Positions 1 through 12,390 of a stretch of 64,000 nt of DNA are shown piece after piece. The notes beneath the pieces were generated by a model, which did no database searches, was not told the origin of the DNA, and was given only the letters and a program-made list of their open reading frames with translations. The translations under genes and the position numbers were made by a program. This stretch comes from Venturia oleaginea (lineage: Eukaryota > Ascomycota > Dothideomycetes > Venturiales > Venturiaceae). How positions within the stretch are numbered: the first letter of the stretch is position 1; the number at the start of each line of letters is the position of its first letter. The stretch lies in assembly GCA_013176395.1 (NCBI GenBank), contig JABMLP010000009.1:1550001-1614000 (forward strand). The letters are read 5' to 3'.

Positions 1-136
1 TAATCTGCTTTGAACGTGTAACCCTTGACAATACTCTCGAATCATTGAATTTCCGTGCAATTGTCACTCTACCGATTGTATCCGTGCAATAGACTGCGCC
101 GTCGAGCTTGAGCAAGGCGCTTGCCACTTATCTGAA

Positions 137-1687
137 ATGGCATCTCCACAAAGTCCCTCGGATCCAGCTGCAACAACCTACATTGTTGTCACCGGCGCAA
201 ACAGGTGCACATGATCAACTGTCTCGTCTATTTCGTATTAGCTAACAGCGGTCCGCAGCGGTCTCGGCTACGCAATCTGCTGCCGTCTCATCGACGAATT
301 CCTCCCTACTCGTCCTTCTACACATACCCTCCACCTCATCCCTACCACACGCGGCCAGTCCAAAGCAGACGACACCGAACTCCGACTGCGAAAACATGTG
401 GCAAAATATGTGAGGAACGAGTCCTCCGGCGCGCCGAGGGTGGCCTTGGATATTCTGGAAAGGGAGATTGGGAAGAGGGTTGTTATTACGCCTGAACTTA
501 TGGATTTGAACTCGATTATCAGCGTTCAGAGGGCTGCGAAGAGGATTAAGAGTAGGTATGAAAGGATCGATGTTTTGATCTGTAATGCTGGGATTGGAGG
601 GTGGCTTGGTGTTGATTTTGTGGGGGCCACGAAGCAGTTCTTTACTGAGGGATTGAATTTTTTGACGGAGCCGAAGTATAAGATCGGGGCTGTTGGGTGG
701 GTTACTAAGAAGCAGATTCCGTCTTCGGGTGAGGGTGGGAAAGAAGAGGAGGAGCCGAAGGTTGGGGAGGTGTTTTGTGCCAATTTGTTTGGACATTATC
801 TTTTCAGTCATTATCTTATGCCTGTTTTGAGCAGAGCAAGAGGTGGAGCGGCGGGAAGAGTGATCTGGGTCAGTACATTGGAGGCGTACAAACGAACATT
901 TCGCATGGAAGATTTTCAGGGATTGGAGACGAGTATTGCATATGAGTCTAGCAAGAGGTTGACGGATTTACTTGTTTTGTCTGCGTATCTACCCTCGACC
1001 TCTCCTTACACGAAACCGTTCTTTTCGACAACCTCTAAACCGTCCTCCCCAGGCCTCTCAGCAAGTTGGGAAGACCTCACTCCTCGCAAAGCCTCCCTGC
1101 GCTCTTCAAGCAGAAATCGAACTGCTACATCTCCGCCTTCACAATTACAACGGTCACAATCATCAAAGTCAGAGGCTGAAACGGTGAGACCGAAAATGTA
1201 TCTTGCACATCCAGGCATGTGTGTAACAGGCATCATGCCCATCCACTGGATCCTCATATATTTATGGACGGGCGTTTTCTACATATCCCGTTTTTGTGGC
1301 AGTCCATGGCATACAACTACCGCGTACCCAGCTGCTACGAGTATGACGTGGCTTGCTCTGGCTGACCAGGAGACCTTGGATGAAATGGAGGCTTCGCCTG
1401 ACACGACCGCGGACAAAGACACTGGTGTCGGTAACAGCAAAAAGATTGGTACGGAAATAGGGCGGCAAGCGGTGAAATGGGGGAGTGCGGTCAATTGGAT
1501 TGGAAATGAAAGGGTTAAGAAGACTGAGGTTGAGGGGTGGTGTGATGCTAACGGTGTTGCCATTCGAAATGAGGAGGGAAAGGATGAGTTTGAGGAGAGT
1601 GCGAGGGAATGTTGGAAGAGGATGGAGGAGTTGAGGATTCAGTGGGAGGAGAGATTGAAGAAGGCGGGATATGATGAGTCGAGTTGA
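137..1687 (+). CDS. ERG27: 3-keto-steroid reductase (C-4 sterol demethylation)
   Basis: Two exons, 137-204 and 259-1687, give a 498-residue protein close to the usual length for mould Erg27. The 54-bp intron (205-258) holds a GCTAAC branch site. A nearer AG at 248 would lose the glycine motif, so I chose the acceptor at 258. The joined exons read TGANSGLGYA near residue 19 (the NADPH-binding TGxxxGxG motif), then NAGIGG, and YESSK, the Tyr/Lys catalytic pair of short-chain dehydrogenases. The family reduces the 3-keto group of the C-4-demethylated sterol, acting at the ER with ERG25 and ERG26; Erg27 is the known target of fenhexamid. Function comes from family resemblance; splice sites from sequence. 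Confidence 0.9.
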
Positions 1688-2575
1688 GCTGCGAGAATAC
1701 ACGTCCGTCATAGATGAAGCTGATGCAGGCGTCCATTCTTCACGGCTGCGAAGAAAGATCTTTGGCCACTGACTTTTTTAAGATTCGTGGAGGCTCTTAT
1801 CTGCCTTCTACTAAAGGAAAAACATATTCTCGCCCAACTTCAACTAAGACTTGGCTGCTTGCAATATCAGCATAAACATACTGCGGAGCGCACCCATAAT
1901 TCCTGAACCGTTTTTATTGGCAGCCACGAGACTCGAAGCTTGAGACCAGATCACCTTTGTCTCTTACCAAAGTCCTGAAGGTGAAGTAGTTCTAATCCCT
2001 GTACGGAAAAAGCATCCATGGATGAGTAAAAAAGACAAGATAACATAAGATACTTTTCTAGTGGAAAGCGGAAACCGTGGGCGAAGAAGGACCCCTGCAG
2101 CAGTGACGGCTTTTATTTGCATGCCATGTTCCCGGGTTTTGTTCGTGTCCAGAGGAGGGGGAAAGCGTCGGTCCAGGGCATATTCACTTTATCTGTCCAG
2201 TATCTGTCTCACTCGTTTATCGGTTTAATGTGCTTTCCGACTAGAACGATATCCCAAGTAATGTAGATTTCATGAAGGTTAGGGGTTTATTAACTTCGAG
2301 ATGTTGTTTGGCTAGGTAGATTGATTGGCATATTTCACGCATTTTTACAAGGGGGAGGGGGTGTTGTTTGCTACTAACCTTTCTGATACAAATTCCACTT
2401 TGGATTCCAAGGATAAAGATTTAGTTGATTCGCTGTGGCGCTGATATAACCCTTCACTCACCATCGAATAGAGGCTTATCCACGGGTCTGCGACTGGATA
2501 TCAGAGAAACTCATCCAACCATTTCGAGAATGTGAAGAATTCCACGTTTCATTTCCGGACAGCCAAATGAGATAC
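1688..2575. other. Convergent intergenic region
   Basis: Lies between the 3' ends of ERG27 and the farnesyltransferase gene. I see no ORF with coding character, no RNA gene and no repeat; it should hold both 3' UTRs. Confidence 0.6.
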
Positions 2576-4166
2576 CTAGAACCCTCCCTTCTCTTCAAAA
2601 TATTTTCTAGCCTGCTCAACCCCCTCGAAACTGATTACGAAAACTGGGTGGACGGCATTTACCCTGTCCATGTACTCACAAGGCACATCTTCGCTTCCTC
2701 TTCCTTCCACACTCCATCCAAATGCCGCCGTTGCACCGGAAACACCTAGCTTCTCGACTTCTCGGTAGGTGAAGATATTCTGCGCGGCGCTGAGGCCGGC
2801 GAGAACGTAGCAGGTATGATACGAATCCGAAAATTTAGAAGGTTTATCCCTCAACCCGCCCGAACGTAGGTTTTGACAACAGCAGAGGATATACCGCGCC
2901 AAACCGGAACGTGACCAGAGATCTACTAGTCGGTCTGAAGAATTAGATGTGGGGTTCACGGCAGCGGAGATGAGGGCCCAGCATCCACCGACCCAGTGCG
3001 AGTAACAACCGTCGACGAGTTTGTTCGTACGACCTGCGAAGCCGCTTTCCGGGGCGTGTTGTTGGGATGAGAGCCAGGATAGAAGGGAGGGCATGTGGAG
3101 GGTGGACAGGATGCTTTTTGAGGGGGGTTCGATTATGCTTAGGCATGCTAGGGCGCAGAAGGCGTAGGCGCCGTGGGCTTCGTTTGAGGGTGCGCCGCCT
3201 ATACCGCCTTCATAGGTTTGGCAGCGGGATATCCAGGGTTTGAGATTAGTTAAGAAGGTTTCATCGCCGTTGATTTTGGCCGGGGAGTCGGAGGGGAGGT
3301 CCATGGGTAAGTTTAATAGAGAAATGATGGTCATTCCGCAGTATGCTCCTCTGTAGGATCGTAAGTAATTGGACTTTGGTTCTGGCGAAACTAATCTTAC
3401 CTGATGTCGACTTCACCACCTGAAGCCATTGAAAATCCTCCACTCTTTTGCTTCATTCGGCCGAGGAAATGCCACATCCCCTTTCGATCAATCAGGTCGA
3501 GGGCTTCGGTGCCTCCGACTGTTACCAAGCTCAAGACAGCGGCGTAGGAAGTAGCAATGTGTGATAATTGCCCATGCCCACCACCAAATCCTCCATCACG
3601 ATTTTGAGCTGGGATAAAGGTCGAGATGACTCTAAACTTCAAGTCAGTGTCTCATGATTCTTGAAAAGAAGAAAAGTGAGACCCTACCTGTCTCGATACG
3701 TCGTAACATCCTCTCCCAACAGATACATACCTGTAAGCGCCCAATAAACCATCCAAGGCCTCGACGCATCCGCCGGCGTAAACCCGGCCGGCAAAGGTCC
3801 ACGAATCTGCTTATGCAGATATTGAACATGTTTCGCCCTTCCCAACTGCGACACACCGAAAAGATTCAAATCCCCGCCTGGCTCCGCGAGAAGCGGCAAG
3901 CATTCCTGCACCGTCTCGTCTTGCATCTCGGAGGATTCGGTGATGAGTGCATCTCGGATGAGGGGGAGGGTGGTGAAGAGTGCTGGAACTGGTGGGATTT
4001 CATCGTCCACGGTTAGCTGTGTTATATCTGGGAGAGTTGGTTCGACGTCCTCGGTGGTGTCGTCGAGTTCTGTGATTCGTGAGGGCGGGTGGGAGGTTTG
4101 TTGGTCTTGGATTGCCATTTTGGGGAATTGGACTGCTCGTTTTCGGCGGAGAGGTCGAATTGGCAT
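2576..4166 (-). CDS. RAM1: Protein farnesyltransferase beta subunit
   Basis: Three exons on the minus strand: 4166-3688, 3631-3401 and 3350-2576, with introns of 56 and 50 bp, giving 494 residues. The prenyltransferase alpha-alpha barrel repeats are clear: QNRDGGFGGGHGQ, CRQTYEGG-type repeat CQTYEGGIGG, GRTNKLVDGCYSHWVGG and DSYHTCYVLAG. The Asp/Cys of VDGCYSHW and the His of YHTCY match the three zinc ligands of the family. The enzyme attaches farnesyl to CaaX proteins such as Ras and mating pheromones, as a heterodimer with RAM2. The first ATG of exon 1 is used; a second Met at residue 17 (4118) is also possible because the first residues are basic and unconserved-looking. Confidence 0.9.
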
Positions 4167-5525
4167 GGGTTTGTTTTTCTGTAAGATTCAGTTCTGGATG
4201 CTTCATCTTGGAGTTGATCTTCTGGAGTGCATGCTGACGCTTTGGGGTCGGTCTTGGATTTCAACTCGATATGTCTCCAGGATTTCCTGAATGAGTTCGA
4301 TGGTCTTCAAAGAGGATCTTGCGGATCGGATGCTACTGTTTTGTTGTAGCCAGTAACAGTAAGATGGCCTCCAAGGAAGGGATTATCGAAGCATGTGTTA
4401 CCAAATCCTAGTCATGCGTTGCTAGATACATACATACTATGCATTATTCCTTGGACGAGAGGCTTGGAAGGATGTATTGATCGAAAATAAGATGCGAATT
4501 CGTATCACGTGAATATCACGAGATCCGACTGGAGCTGATTTCACAGTCAGCATCCAACCAAGAAGAGAATTGAGTATGCATGCCTTGGTCAGTCTCTTGG
4601 ATATAGAAAGTAGACAAGCAGGTAGAGCCTTGCACGTGTAGCTCGAAACGGGTCTTGAACTCCGAGTCCTCCTCATCACCTTTCAGCCATCATCATCACC
4701 ATCACAACGGCTCTACGAAATTCATCACAAACCAAAAAGGGTTCTGGAGAGAAAGCTGTGTGTTTCACACTTCTACAATCACAGGAGCGTTGCCAGGAAT
4801 GCATCGTTTCGCGTCGCGCGGAGCTTTCAGCTTTGACTCTGCCACGTCTGCTTCACATTAAACGTACGTACATCTCGATCGGGAGCAGCAGCAGCAGCAG
4901 CAGCAGATTGCTATCTCCGGGTATCCCTCGCTATCGGTGCATTTCCAGCTTACCACAGCCACGCTACTCCTGGCGTTACACGCAGACAGTCTACTAGTCT
5001 ACTATCTGTCTGCTTGTTGTACGAGAGAAAACCTCCTCTCGCGATGGCCAGATAATTTCCCAATGTCATCACCGACATTTCGCAATTCTCTTCAAATACC
5101 AAAGTTTGAGTCCACTAATAGCTGAATCAGTATCAGTATCAACCATTCTTCTCCGCTCCAAGTGGATTGCGTATTTACACTGAAGAGTCAAAAGCCCTGT
5201 GACAGGCAGGGTTTCATGACCTATTTTCTCATCTATCACAGTGCATCTCAAGCATGTCCAGCTACACAACGTGGAGAAACATTGAAGCGCGCAGGGTAGC
5301 CCTCGGTTTTTAATCAAAGTGCGGACCCCTGTGTCGCTCGTCCCTGATGCCCGGAATATATCACCTCTCTTGAAGAACTACTCGACCGCGGATATTGATA
5401 TACTTGTAGCAGTGACAAGAGGCCCGTACGTGCAGCTTGCGTAGCTTTGGTCGGAATCTCTGGTGGCGGAAACCTGAACTACCAACTTCACTACGTTTAC
5501 TAATCCGACCGCCTCGAGACGTTGG
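4167..5525. other. Divergent intergenic region with CAG microsatellite
   Basis: Separates RAM1 (-) and the MFS transporter (+), so it should hold both promoters. The only structure I see is a pure CAG-type run at 4884-4906. Short ORFs here have no recognisable content. Confidence 0.55.
4884..4906. repeat. (AGC)n microsatellite
   Basis: About seven and a half uninterrupted AGC units. It lies in a non-coding promoter region, so it does not encode polyglutamine. Confidence 0.85.
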
Positions 5526-7412
5526 ATGGTGAACTCTCTTGACACTGCTATTGCACCAGTCTTTTTCAACCTCATGTCCCCACAGTTTGATTTCACGGAA
5601 GACAAACCGACTCCAGCTGCCAGGCCGAAACCCCCAAAGAAGAGACCAGTCACTCCAGGTGCACTACCTACTATCGAAGAAAAAGATGGAGAGATTGATG
5701 TCATGGTCAGGCCGGATGCCCAGAAGTCTTCCTCAAGCGGGTTCCCGGATCCACCAGATATAAATGACAACTGGAAGGGGATTTCTGTGATAACGCCTTC
5801 GGATGGCGAACAAGCACCAGAGCAGCAGGTCGTGCTGGACAAATTCGGCTTTCCTCTATTACCACAGCCTCTGGATGATCCGCGGGATCCTTTGACTTGG
5901 AGTCGGACAGTAAAGATCAAGATTCTAATACAGATCTCGCTACTCTCTTTTCTTTCTCTTTTCACTGCTTACACAATCGTGAGTCTCATTGTTGGAACGC
6001 AATTATACGACGATACTAATAGGCTTAGTCACCAGCAATCTGGCCGCTGTCCAAATTTCTGAAAGTGCCTTTAGTGGAAACATCATACGTCGTAGGCGCG
6101 TTCTCATTATTCCTAGGAGTATCGCCCTTCCTTTGGAATCCTCTCTCCCACGCTTGGGGCCGCAGACCTATTTACATCGCAGGTCTTGTTGGTTCCATGC
6201 TCACAGCACTCGTCTGTGGGCTGTCTCGCAACTATGCACTTCTCATGACATTCAGGGCGTTAAATGGTTTCTTTGGTGGTGCATCCTTAGGATTAGGAAC
6301 TGTCGTATGCTGCGATATCTTTTACCAACATCAACGTACGTAGTCAACATATCTGGGGCCGCTCCCACACTGACATAACGTAGGCGGATTCTACATGGGC
6401 TTCTACATGGTTGCACATATGACTGGAGCCAACCTAGCGCCGACCCTTGGAGGCTTTGTTCTCAAGAAGATTAGTTGGCATTGGTCTTTCTACGTTCCGG
6501 CAATTGCTTCTTTTCTCCTCTTAGCTCTCACTATCTTTGCGCTGCCAGAAACGTTGTATTCGAGAAGCGTGGAATCCCTTAATCGACCTCGGATGTCTGA
6601 ATATCAGAAAGAATGGCTTCGGAAGAAAAGAGATGAGAGCCGACGGATTCAACTTGTCACTTTTACGCGCCAATTCAAGATGCTTCGATATCCAAGCATT
6701 CTCCTCCCCACCGTCTTCTACTCTGTCGCTTCTGGGTATGGAAACATGATTTTCGTGGTTTCGTCGGCCATTCTCTTTCACAAAATCTATAAGTTCCACA
6801 CCTGGCAGATTGGGCTCTTGCTAGGTATCCCTCTTACTCTCGGATCCTTCATTGGCGAAGCAGGAGCTGGGGGATTCTCCGACTGGGTTATGCGTTGGAG
6901 AGCAACAAGAAGAGATGGCAAACGTGTCCCGGAAGGCAGGCTTTATGCTATGCTTCCTGGTGTTATCCTTCTACCACTCGGACTAGTGATTGAAGCATAT
7001 AGCATACACAACAAGACGCATTGGATGGGGCCAGGCTTTGGCATCGCGGTCGCGGCCGCAGGACTGCAGATTGTTACGACAGTGACGTATGCGTATACGG
7101 CTGATGTGAGTTCTTTCTTCTAATGTCCCTTTTCATGCACACTACTTTGTACACAACGCAACTAACACAACATAGTGCTACCCACGCCAAGCAGGGGAAA
7201 TAGCTTCGATCCTCAACTTCGGCCGTCAAATCTTCTGTTTCTTCGTTGGATTTTACGCTATTCCTTTTGCGTGGAGGTATGGGCTGCAAACTAGTTGGAC
7301 AGTATTTGCTGTCGTTGAGATTTGTTGCTTCTTGCCTATGTTGGCGTTGATCTGGAAGGGCGGGGAATGGAGGGGTCTTTTTGAGGAGCCGGATTGGAAC
7401 TTGGATCTTTGA
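5526..7412 (+). CDS. MFS transporter, drug:H+ antiporter type
   Basis: Four exons: 5526-5978, 6029-6335, 6384-7105, 7176-7412 (introns 50, 48 and 70 bp), 572 residues. The frame is kept at every junction and the first junction restores TISPAIWPLSKFLKVP across TM1. A cytosolic N-terminus of about 140 residues ends in LDDPRDPLTWS, a block typical of fungal DHA1 transporters that sits just before the first membrane segment. Later features include the MFS loop motif (WGRRPIYIAG), GFFGGASLGLG and a loop after TM6 with FALPETLYSR. The C-terminus ends shortly after the last helix. Substrate cannot be told from sequence. A second in-frame Met at 5574 could be the start. Confidence 0.85.
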
Positions 7413-7828
7413 TAGAAGAGGAAGAGGAAGAGGAAGGCGAGTGGAAGTAATCCACCTTCTGACGATTCTCTCACTGGGTTAGTCATATCGTTATGACCTT
7501 CTGATGAGGTTTGGTCCCGTTGGTTGGTTCATTCCCAGACTCTCGAAGCAATTTCTTGTGATCATGATTTCTGTACCAATAGGCACTGTGCTTTCTTCAG
7601 GGCGATTGTAGCTATGCGCGCAGTATAATCGTGACTGTTCACCATGATACTGTGATGATGAGTTTTTCCCACAAATGCTAGCTGATTCGCTTATCGATAC
7701 AAGACCTTCCATCATCATGTCCCACGACTGGCTAGAAAGAGCGCATTCTACTCAGCGTTTGTGGAGAGGAGGTAGCGAGGCTTTGGACTAACGATTTCTA
7801 CTGTAATTACGCAACCAAAGTTGTATAA
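7413..7828. other. Intergenic, no gene seen
   Basis: Between the MFS transporter stop and the tRNA gene. No coding signal. Confidence 0.5.
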
Positions 7829-7912
7829 GGTCGATTGGTGTAGTGGTTATCACGTTCGCCTCACATGATAAAATCACGCGAAAGGTCCTGAGTTCGACCC
7901 TCAGATCGATCA
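7829..7912 (+). tRNA. tRNA-Val (CAC) with an 11-nt intron
   Basis: A full cloverleaf can be folded. Acceptor GGTCGAT (7829-7835) pairs with ATCGATC (7905-7911), discriminator A7912. The D arm contains TAGTGGTTA. The anticodon stem TTCGC/GCGAA encloses loop CTCACAC, giving anticodon CAC once TGATAAAATCA is removed just 3' of position 37, the canonical intron site. The T arm is CTGAG-TTCGACC-CTCAG. A run of five T at 7917-7921 is the expected RNA polymerase III terminator. Confidence 0.93.
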
Positions 7913-7916
7913 GTTC

Positions 7917-7921
7917 TTTTT
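7917..7921 (+). terminator. Pol III terminator of tRNA-Val
   Basis: TTTTT run four bases after the tRNA 3' end. Confidence 0.7.
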
Positions 7922-8848
7922 GCCCCTGATGCGTTTTGTAAATCTTAGTTGGTTGGCAATGTTGTTCAGTCGTCGTCTTCGCTACATCGGATCAAACGAT
8001 CTAGTCCGATCGATGCCTTTTTGCCTCCCAGGTGATCATGTCACTAGAACAAATTTTTGAAATGAGAAGAAGGATGTACATCGGTAGCACAGAAGGTTAG
8101 CCTCTAAATGACGTACGTCCCTTTCACTGCTCCTGAGTTGATAAATCTAGCTGTTTGGGAAAAGTCTCTCAAATCGGGACCACCATCAACCGATTTCTGA
8201 TAATCGGGTTTTAAGAACTCACCAGAAATTTATTGATATCGATCTTAAGATAAGTGCTATGAGCTATATTAAAGGTGTCGGTAGAAGGGCCTTCAATTGC
8301 TAGACCCGCTGTGGAAGCAATTACGAGGCTTCAGAAAAGTGGTGTGTATCCTATGCCTTGGTCGAAAGAAGAGTGTCAAGGTAATTCTTTCATTTCCCAT
8401 GCCTCGTTACTCAAGGTCAAGATGGATACAGCCCCCTTTCACGTAGTAGACAGTAGGGATTCATAGACATCAGGTCGCAAGTAACTCGTATAACCTCCCT
8501 TCTCTATAATTGTATCACTTGGGATTTAAAGTATTCTCCATATCTAACTCACCGTCGCCGGACGTGGTATTCGTGACTTCAGTCTACTCATCGGATGTTG
8601 GAGCGCCATCGAAAGATTTTGGAGTGTGCTTCTATGTTGTTGGTCGAAGTGGTATCCGGCGGTGGTGCGGCAGTAATAACGCTTCTTTGCAATTTGCAAG
8701 CTGTAGTATTTTGAAAGTAGAGATTTGCCCATAGTTCTCTTTCTATGCCATTTTTCACGGGGTATAACGTTTTCGCAACTCTTCATGCCCTTTCTTATAA
8801 GATCATGTCATCTCCCATCGTACACATAATTTGCACTCTCTTCACATA
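7922..8848. other. Intergenic, no gene seen
   Basis: Contains only short ORFs without recognisable features between the tRNA and the EMI1 homologue. Confidence 0.45.
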
Positions 8849-9443
8849 TCAGCTTTCTCCCTTCTTCTCAAAAAGCCCCGCCTCATCCGGGTCCATATCA
8901 AATGCCCTCTCCAACCTAACCTTCCTCTCACTCCACACATCCTCACTGCTCGGTCCCGTTTTATACTTCTCTTCTTTCTTCCTATACCATTCCTGGATCA
9001 ATTCTGCCTTTGAATCCTCAGGTTTATTCTTTATACGCATGCAGAACCAGAATTCCGCCCAATTGTGTTTTGCAATCCTTTAGTTCACCATAACGGTAGA
9101 CGTTGTTGAATTGGCCGCCGAGAGATTGGCAGTAGAAGGCGTTGTCAAAGGCCTGACTGCAGGACATTGTGGTTGGGAAGGGCGCTATTGAGTCGGGTTG
9201 AATGGGTTTGGGAGAGGTCGTAGCTGATTTTATCGATTGTTGAGGGTTTGATTCGGTTGATTGTTGGATTTGCTTCGAGGAGGCGAATAGGGGCATGAAA
9301 TCTCCTAGTTCCTCCTCCTGTATTCTACTTTTGGGTTCGGCAATGGTCGATGGCGTTGGTGATTGTGATATAGATGGCTCAGGAAGAGTATCTGAAGATT
9401 TTGGTGTCGTAATTGGAGGATTGGAGCTCCAGAACCAACCCAT
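8849..9443 (-). pseudogene. EMI1: EMI1/DUF3128 homologue broken by a one-base frameshift
   Basis: The first frame (9443 down to about 9065) encodes a Pro/Ser-rich N-terminus and then SCSQAFDNAFYCQSLGGQ, the first Cys pair of the Emi1 family, followed by NNVYRYGELKDCKTQ. The conserved continuation, WAEFWFCMRIKN with the second Cys pair, is in the next frame (ORF down to 8849). Dropping one T from the minus-strand CAATTGGGC at about 9061-9065 would join the two exactly; no intron can fit there. Emi1 is a small protein needed for meiotic induction and mitochondrial DNA maintenance in yeast. Both halves look under coding constraint, so a sequencing indel is as likely as real decay. If intact it would be about 197 residues. 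Confidence 0.7.
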
Positions 9444-12390
9444 GGTGATGGATCTTCAATCGAAATCGGGGTGGGAGATCGTAAGCGTCTAGCAAGAAAT
9501 CTGAGTGAGATTTTGTACCTCCGTATGGGTGACTTTGTAGGTAACCAAGATTTCGCGGCGGAACAATTGCGCGCCAACCCGCTAAACGCAGCGGGTACCC
9601 CCTTTCTCAACCTACTCAACTTCTCCAACTTTCTTCCTCTCCACACCACCTTCATCTCGCCAGCTTCTCAATGAATCCACGTAAAGATTTTCAAACTTGT
9701 AACTAGTCTCCTCAAGCTCATCAGTCTAATCATTCTCAGTCATATCGTCTGCATCCAGATAATCACGTCAACCACCACTGGGCGGCTTCGATTCTTCCAT
9801 TTATCAGTCAAGATGATCATTGAGTTACGACTTGCGAATCCCGGCCACGGCCTTCTCTTCGAAACTTTTGTGACACACAGCTCCAAAGATAGGATCTCAA
9901 GCAGTACTCGTAGCCCTAACTGAAACAGGTCGCTCCGGTCACGTAGTGACATTCGATTCATTTTCATCTTGACTCGACTTCTTTTCTGTCTCTCATACCG
10001 ATGAACCGATAAATTCTCTGGCGTATACACTAATTCATCATAGCACCTTGAAGGAGTTGGTTTCAGATCAATTTCGATTTTATGACCGGATTCCTACCCA
10101 GTGGATTCTCCAGATCCTAAGAGGGAACCTGGGTAAGGTTGGAATGGATTACTCCAAACCGCGTTGCAGTACTGTTGTACAATATAGACCAATAACCAGA
10201 TTAGCGTTTGTCGTATCACTTACTACTTACTGCTCGAGATCCCCCGATCGAGTCTCAGTATTGATCGTTACCCGAGAGTCAATCGTCTGCCTGCAACCCC
10301 TTGTCAATACCGCTATGGAACTTCCCCGTATCATCCATGAACTCGTTCCCTGGCGATCGGTTCCGGATGCAAAACGGGGCAAGACGGCGCACTGGCAGTT
10401 GGGCAACAGGTCGTATCAGGTATTTGGGGAGAAGTCTTTGCAAGAGATCCAATCATCAAAATCGTACAATCTATGACACAGTGCTAACATGCGAGCCTAT
10501 CTGCGAGTGGGCATTCGAGAACGGAATATAATATCCCAGGGCCATCGAATCATTACGAGCTGGGAGACAGAGCCCAGACGCCACTTTTCAATTCCCGAAT
10601 TCATACGCCACGGCTTATAACGATCTTACACTCCGAGCCGATTTCAGTCATAACGTGTCTCTCACAATCGCTTATCGTTGCAGCGCTCATCATCTCTGCG
10701 CAGCTCTCCCTCAATTCGCCCCATCGAACGTTGATCCAAGTTCAAAAGAGCCACCGTCGTATCTAGTCGGATCTATACCTACCGAGAGTCGGATCTATAC
10801 CTAACGAGCTGGCAGCTATACCCGCAGCCATAACGCCTTCTCCATTATCTCTAGTCCCAGCTTCGCCGAACTCACTCGGTCCTACAGCGCCCGTGAACGA
10901 GCCTAGAGCCTCAGCCTCTCTCATGGTACAGCTCTAGCTCTCCCTCCTGGATCATCTGCGCCGCCTTAGATCGTACCGCCTCCATCACCGCAGCAGTTGT
11001 CGCATCACGCCCATAGTCATTCCTACCAGGCACACCGGCCGCACCACAGGCTCTTCCGCCATCTCCCAAAGAGAAGTTGCCCCCGCCGCTGTATGAAAGA
11101 GAACCTAGATGGTGGATTCCTTGGCGATGAGTGTCCTGAAGCGAATGGTTGGACATGTGTAAGGACTAATGGCGGTGGTACTTTACTGGGCAGCGGATAT
11201 AATGGGTATAGTACAAGATTTGCTTATTTCTAATATATCCATGATTTCTGGCAGTAGATGCCTTGATATAATTGCATAACCTGGAATTATGACGTCCAAG
11301 AAGTCGTTGGTTCTGGCTCCTTGCACGTTCGCATGGTATTTCTCACTTCCATGTTGTGATTTTGAAGAGATGGTGTACATCTTCTGTATTTTGGTGAGTC
11401 GAATTTGCAGCCCATAACAAGATACCCTAATTCAGGACCGCTAACGAATACGCCCTAGTGACACGCTAGAAAATCTCCACTTTCGACTTTGAGTCAAAAA
11501 CGCCAAGTCGCTTGTGCTTGAAGGTCGGGGTTTGAGAGAGAACGTGGAGAATTGAATGTTCCCGGGAAGAATTCGAAGAATTCACAGACTCAGCTCTAAG
11601 TGAACCGTTGGGTATGAAAGCTTCGAATTGAAGAGAGGACGCAGAAGATTGAGCTCGCTTTGACTCGAGTCAAAGCGAGCTTTCGCGGAAGAAGGTTCCA
11701 GGATTTGAGAAGTAACACATAGGAACAAACGCCCTCTTGAAGTTTTCGCCCACCACCTTGATCTGGGACAGAGTAAATTGCTGCTTATGTAGGTGCCAAG
11801 ATTTTAACGAGAGCGCAGAAGATTTAGCATCTTCTTTAGGTATTTGCAGACTGCCTTGAGTCGAAAGTGTAGACAAAGACCTGACACATCCGGATCCTCG
11901 CTTTGACATCCAGCTCCCATCCTCTGCCCCCATAGTTCACTCCATTCTACTTAGCATGTCTAATTCACGCAGTCAGTACCATCTGTGAATCGCAGATGCT
12001 CCTCAAGCAGGGCGTCCGTGACATGCAAGATCACTCCTTAAGGAAAAATAGAATTGGTATGATAATTCGAATCGAATTCGAGATTTTGAAGACGTGTCAT
12101 GATTGAAATTCTCTTTGGTCGGCCTAAGCTGAGATGTGAGGTCCACGTTACATGATTCAGCAGGCACGTGAGTCTCGGCATACGAATGGGACATTCATCA
12201 TCGGTATCGATGTGATCGTATGGGCGCTGTCATGAACATACTAGTTTGGGTGGCTAGCAAGCTGCCATTACTCCGACTCAGCCTATTCAATGTTTCAAGT
12301 ACAGGTGCCTCGTAATGCCATATGTCTATCCGCGGTCATGCACTCGCACATTCTGCCCCAAGCCCACAGTGTAGCCAGCGATCCTACCCA
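9444..12390. other. Gene-poor 2.9 kb stretch
   Basis: ORFs of up to 142 codons occur on both strands (10048-10476 +, 10911-11156 -, 11670-11933 -) but none has a recognisable domain, a good start context or splice continuity. Two near-identical copies of a TCGGATCTATACCTA block lie about 23 bp apart near 10768-10805. A perfect palindrome sits at 11652-11681. The stretch reads like decayed sequence; I cannot identify its origin. Confidence 0.45.
11652..11681. repeat. Perfect 30-bp palindrome
   Basis: Two 15-bp arms meet at the central CTCGAG with no spacer; the left arm is AGCTCGCTTTGACTC. Reading both strands gives the identical 30 bases. Confidence 0.9.

Noticed and set aside
242..811. 189-codon ORF on the minus strand
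   Set aside because: Antisense to ERG27, whose frame, motifs and intron are well supported.
10048..10476. 142-codon ORF on the plus strand
   Set aside because: No domain, odd composition, no upstream promoter or splice support.
11475..11869. Possible terminal inverted repeats around the palindrome
   Set aside because: Only 11 bp match, no flanking target duplication found, and the inner arms do not pair; kept only as a hint.
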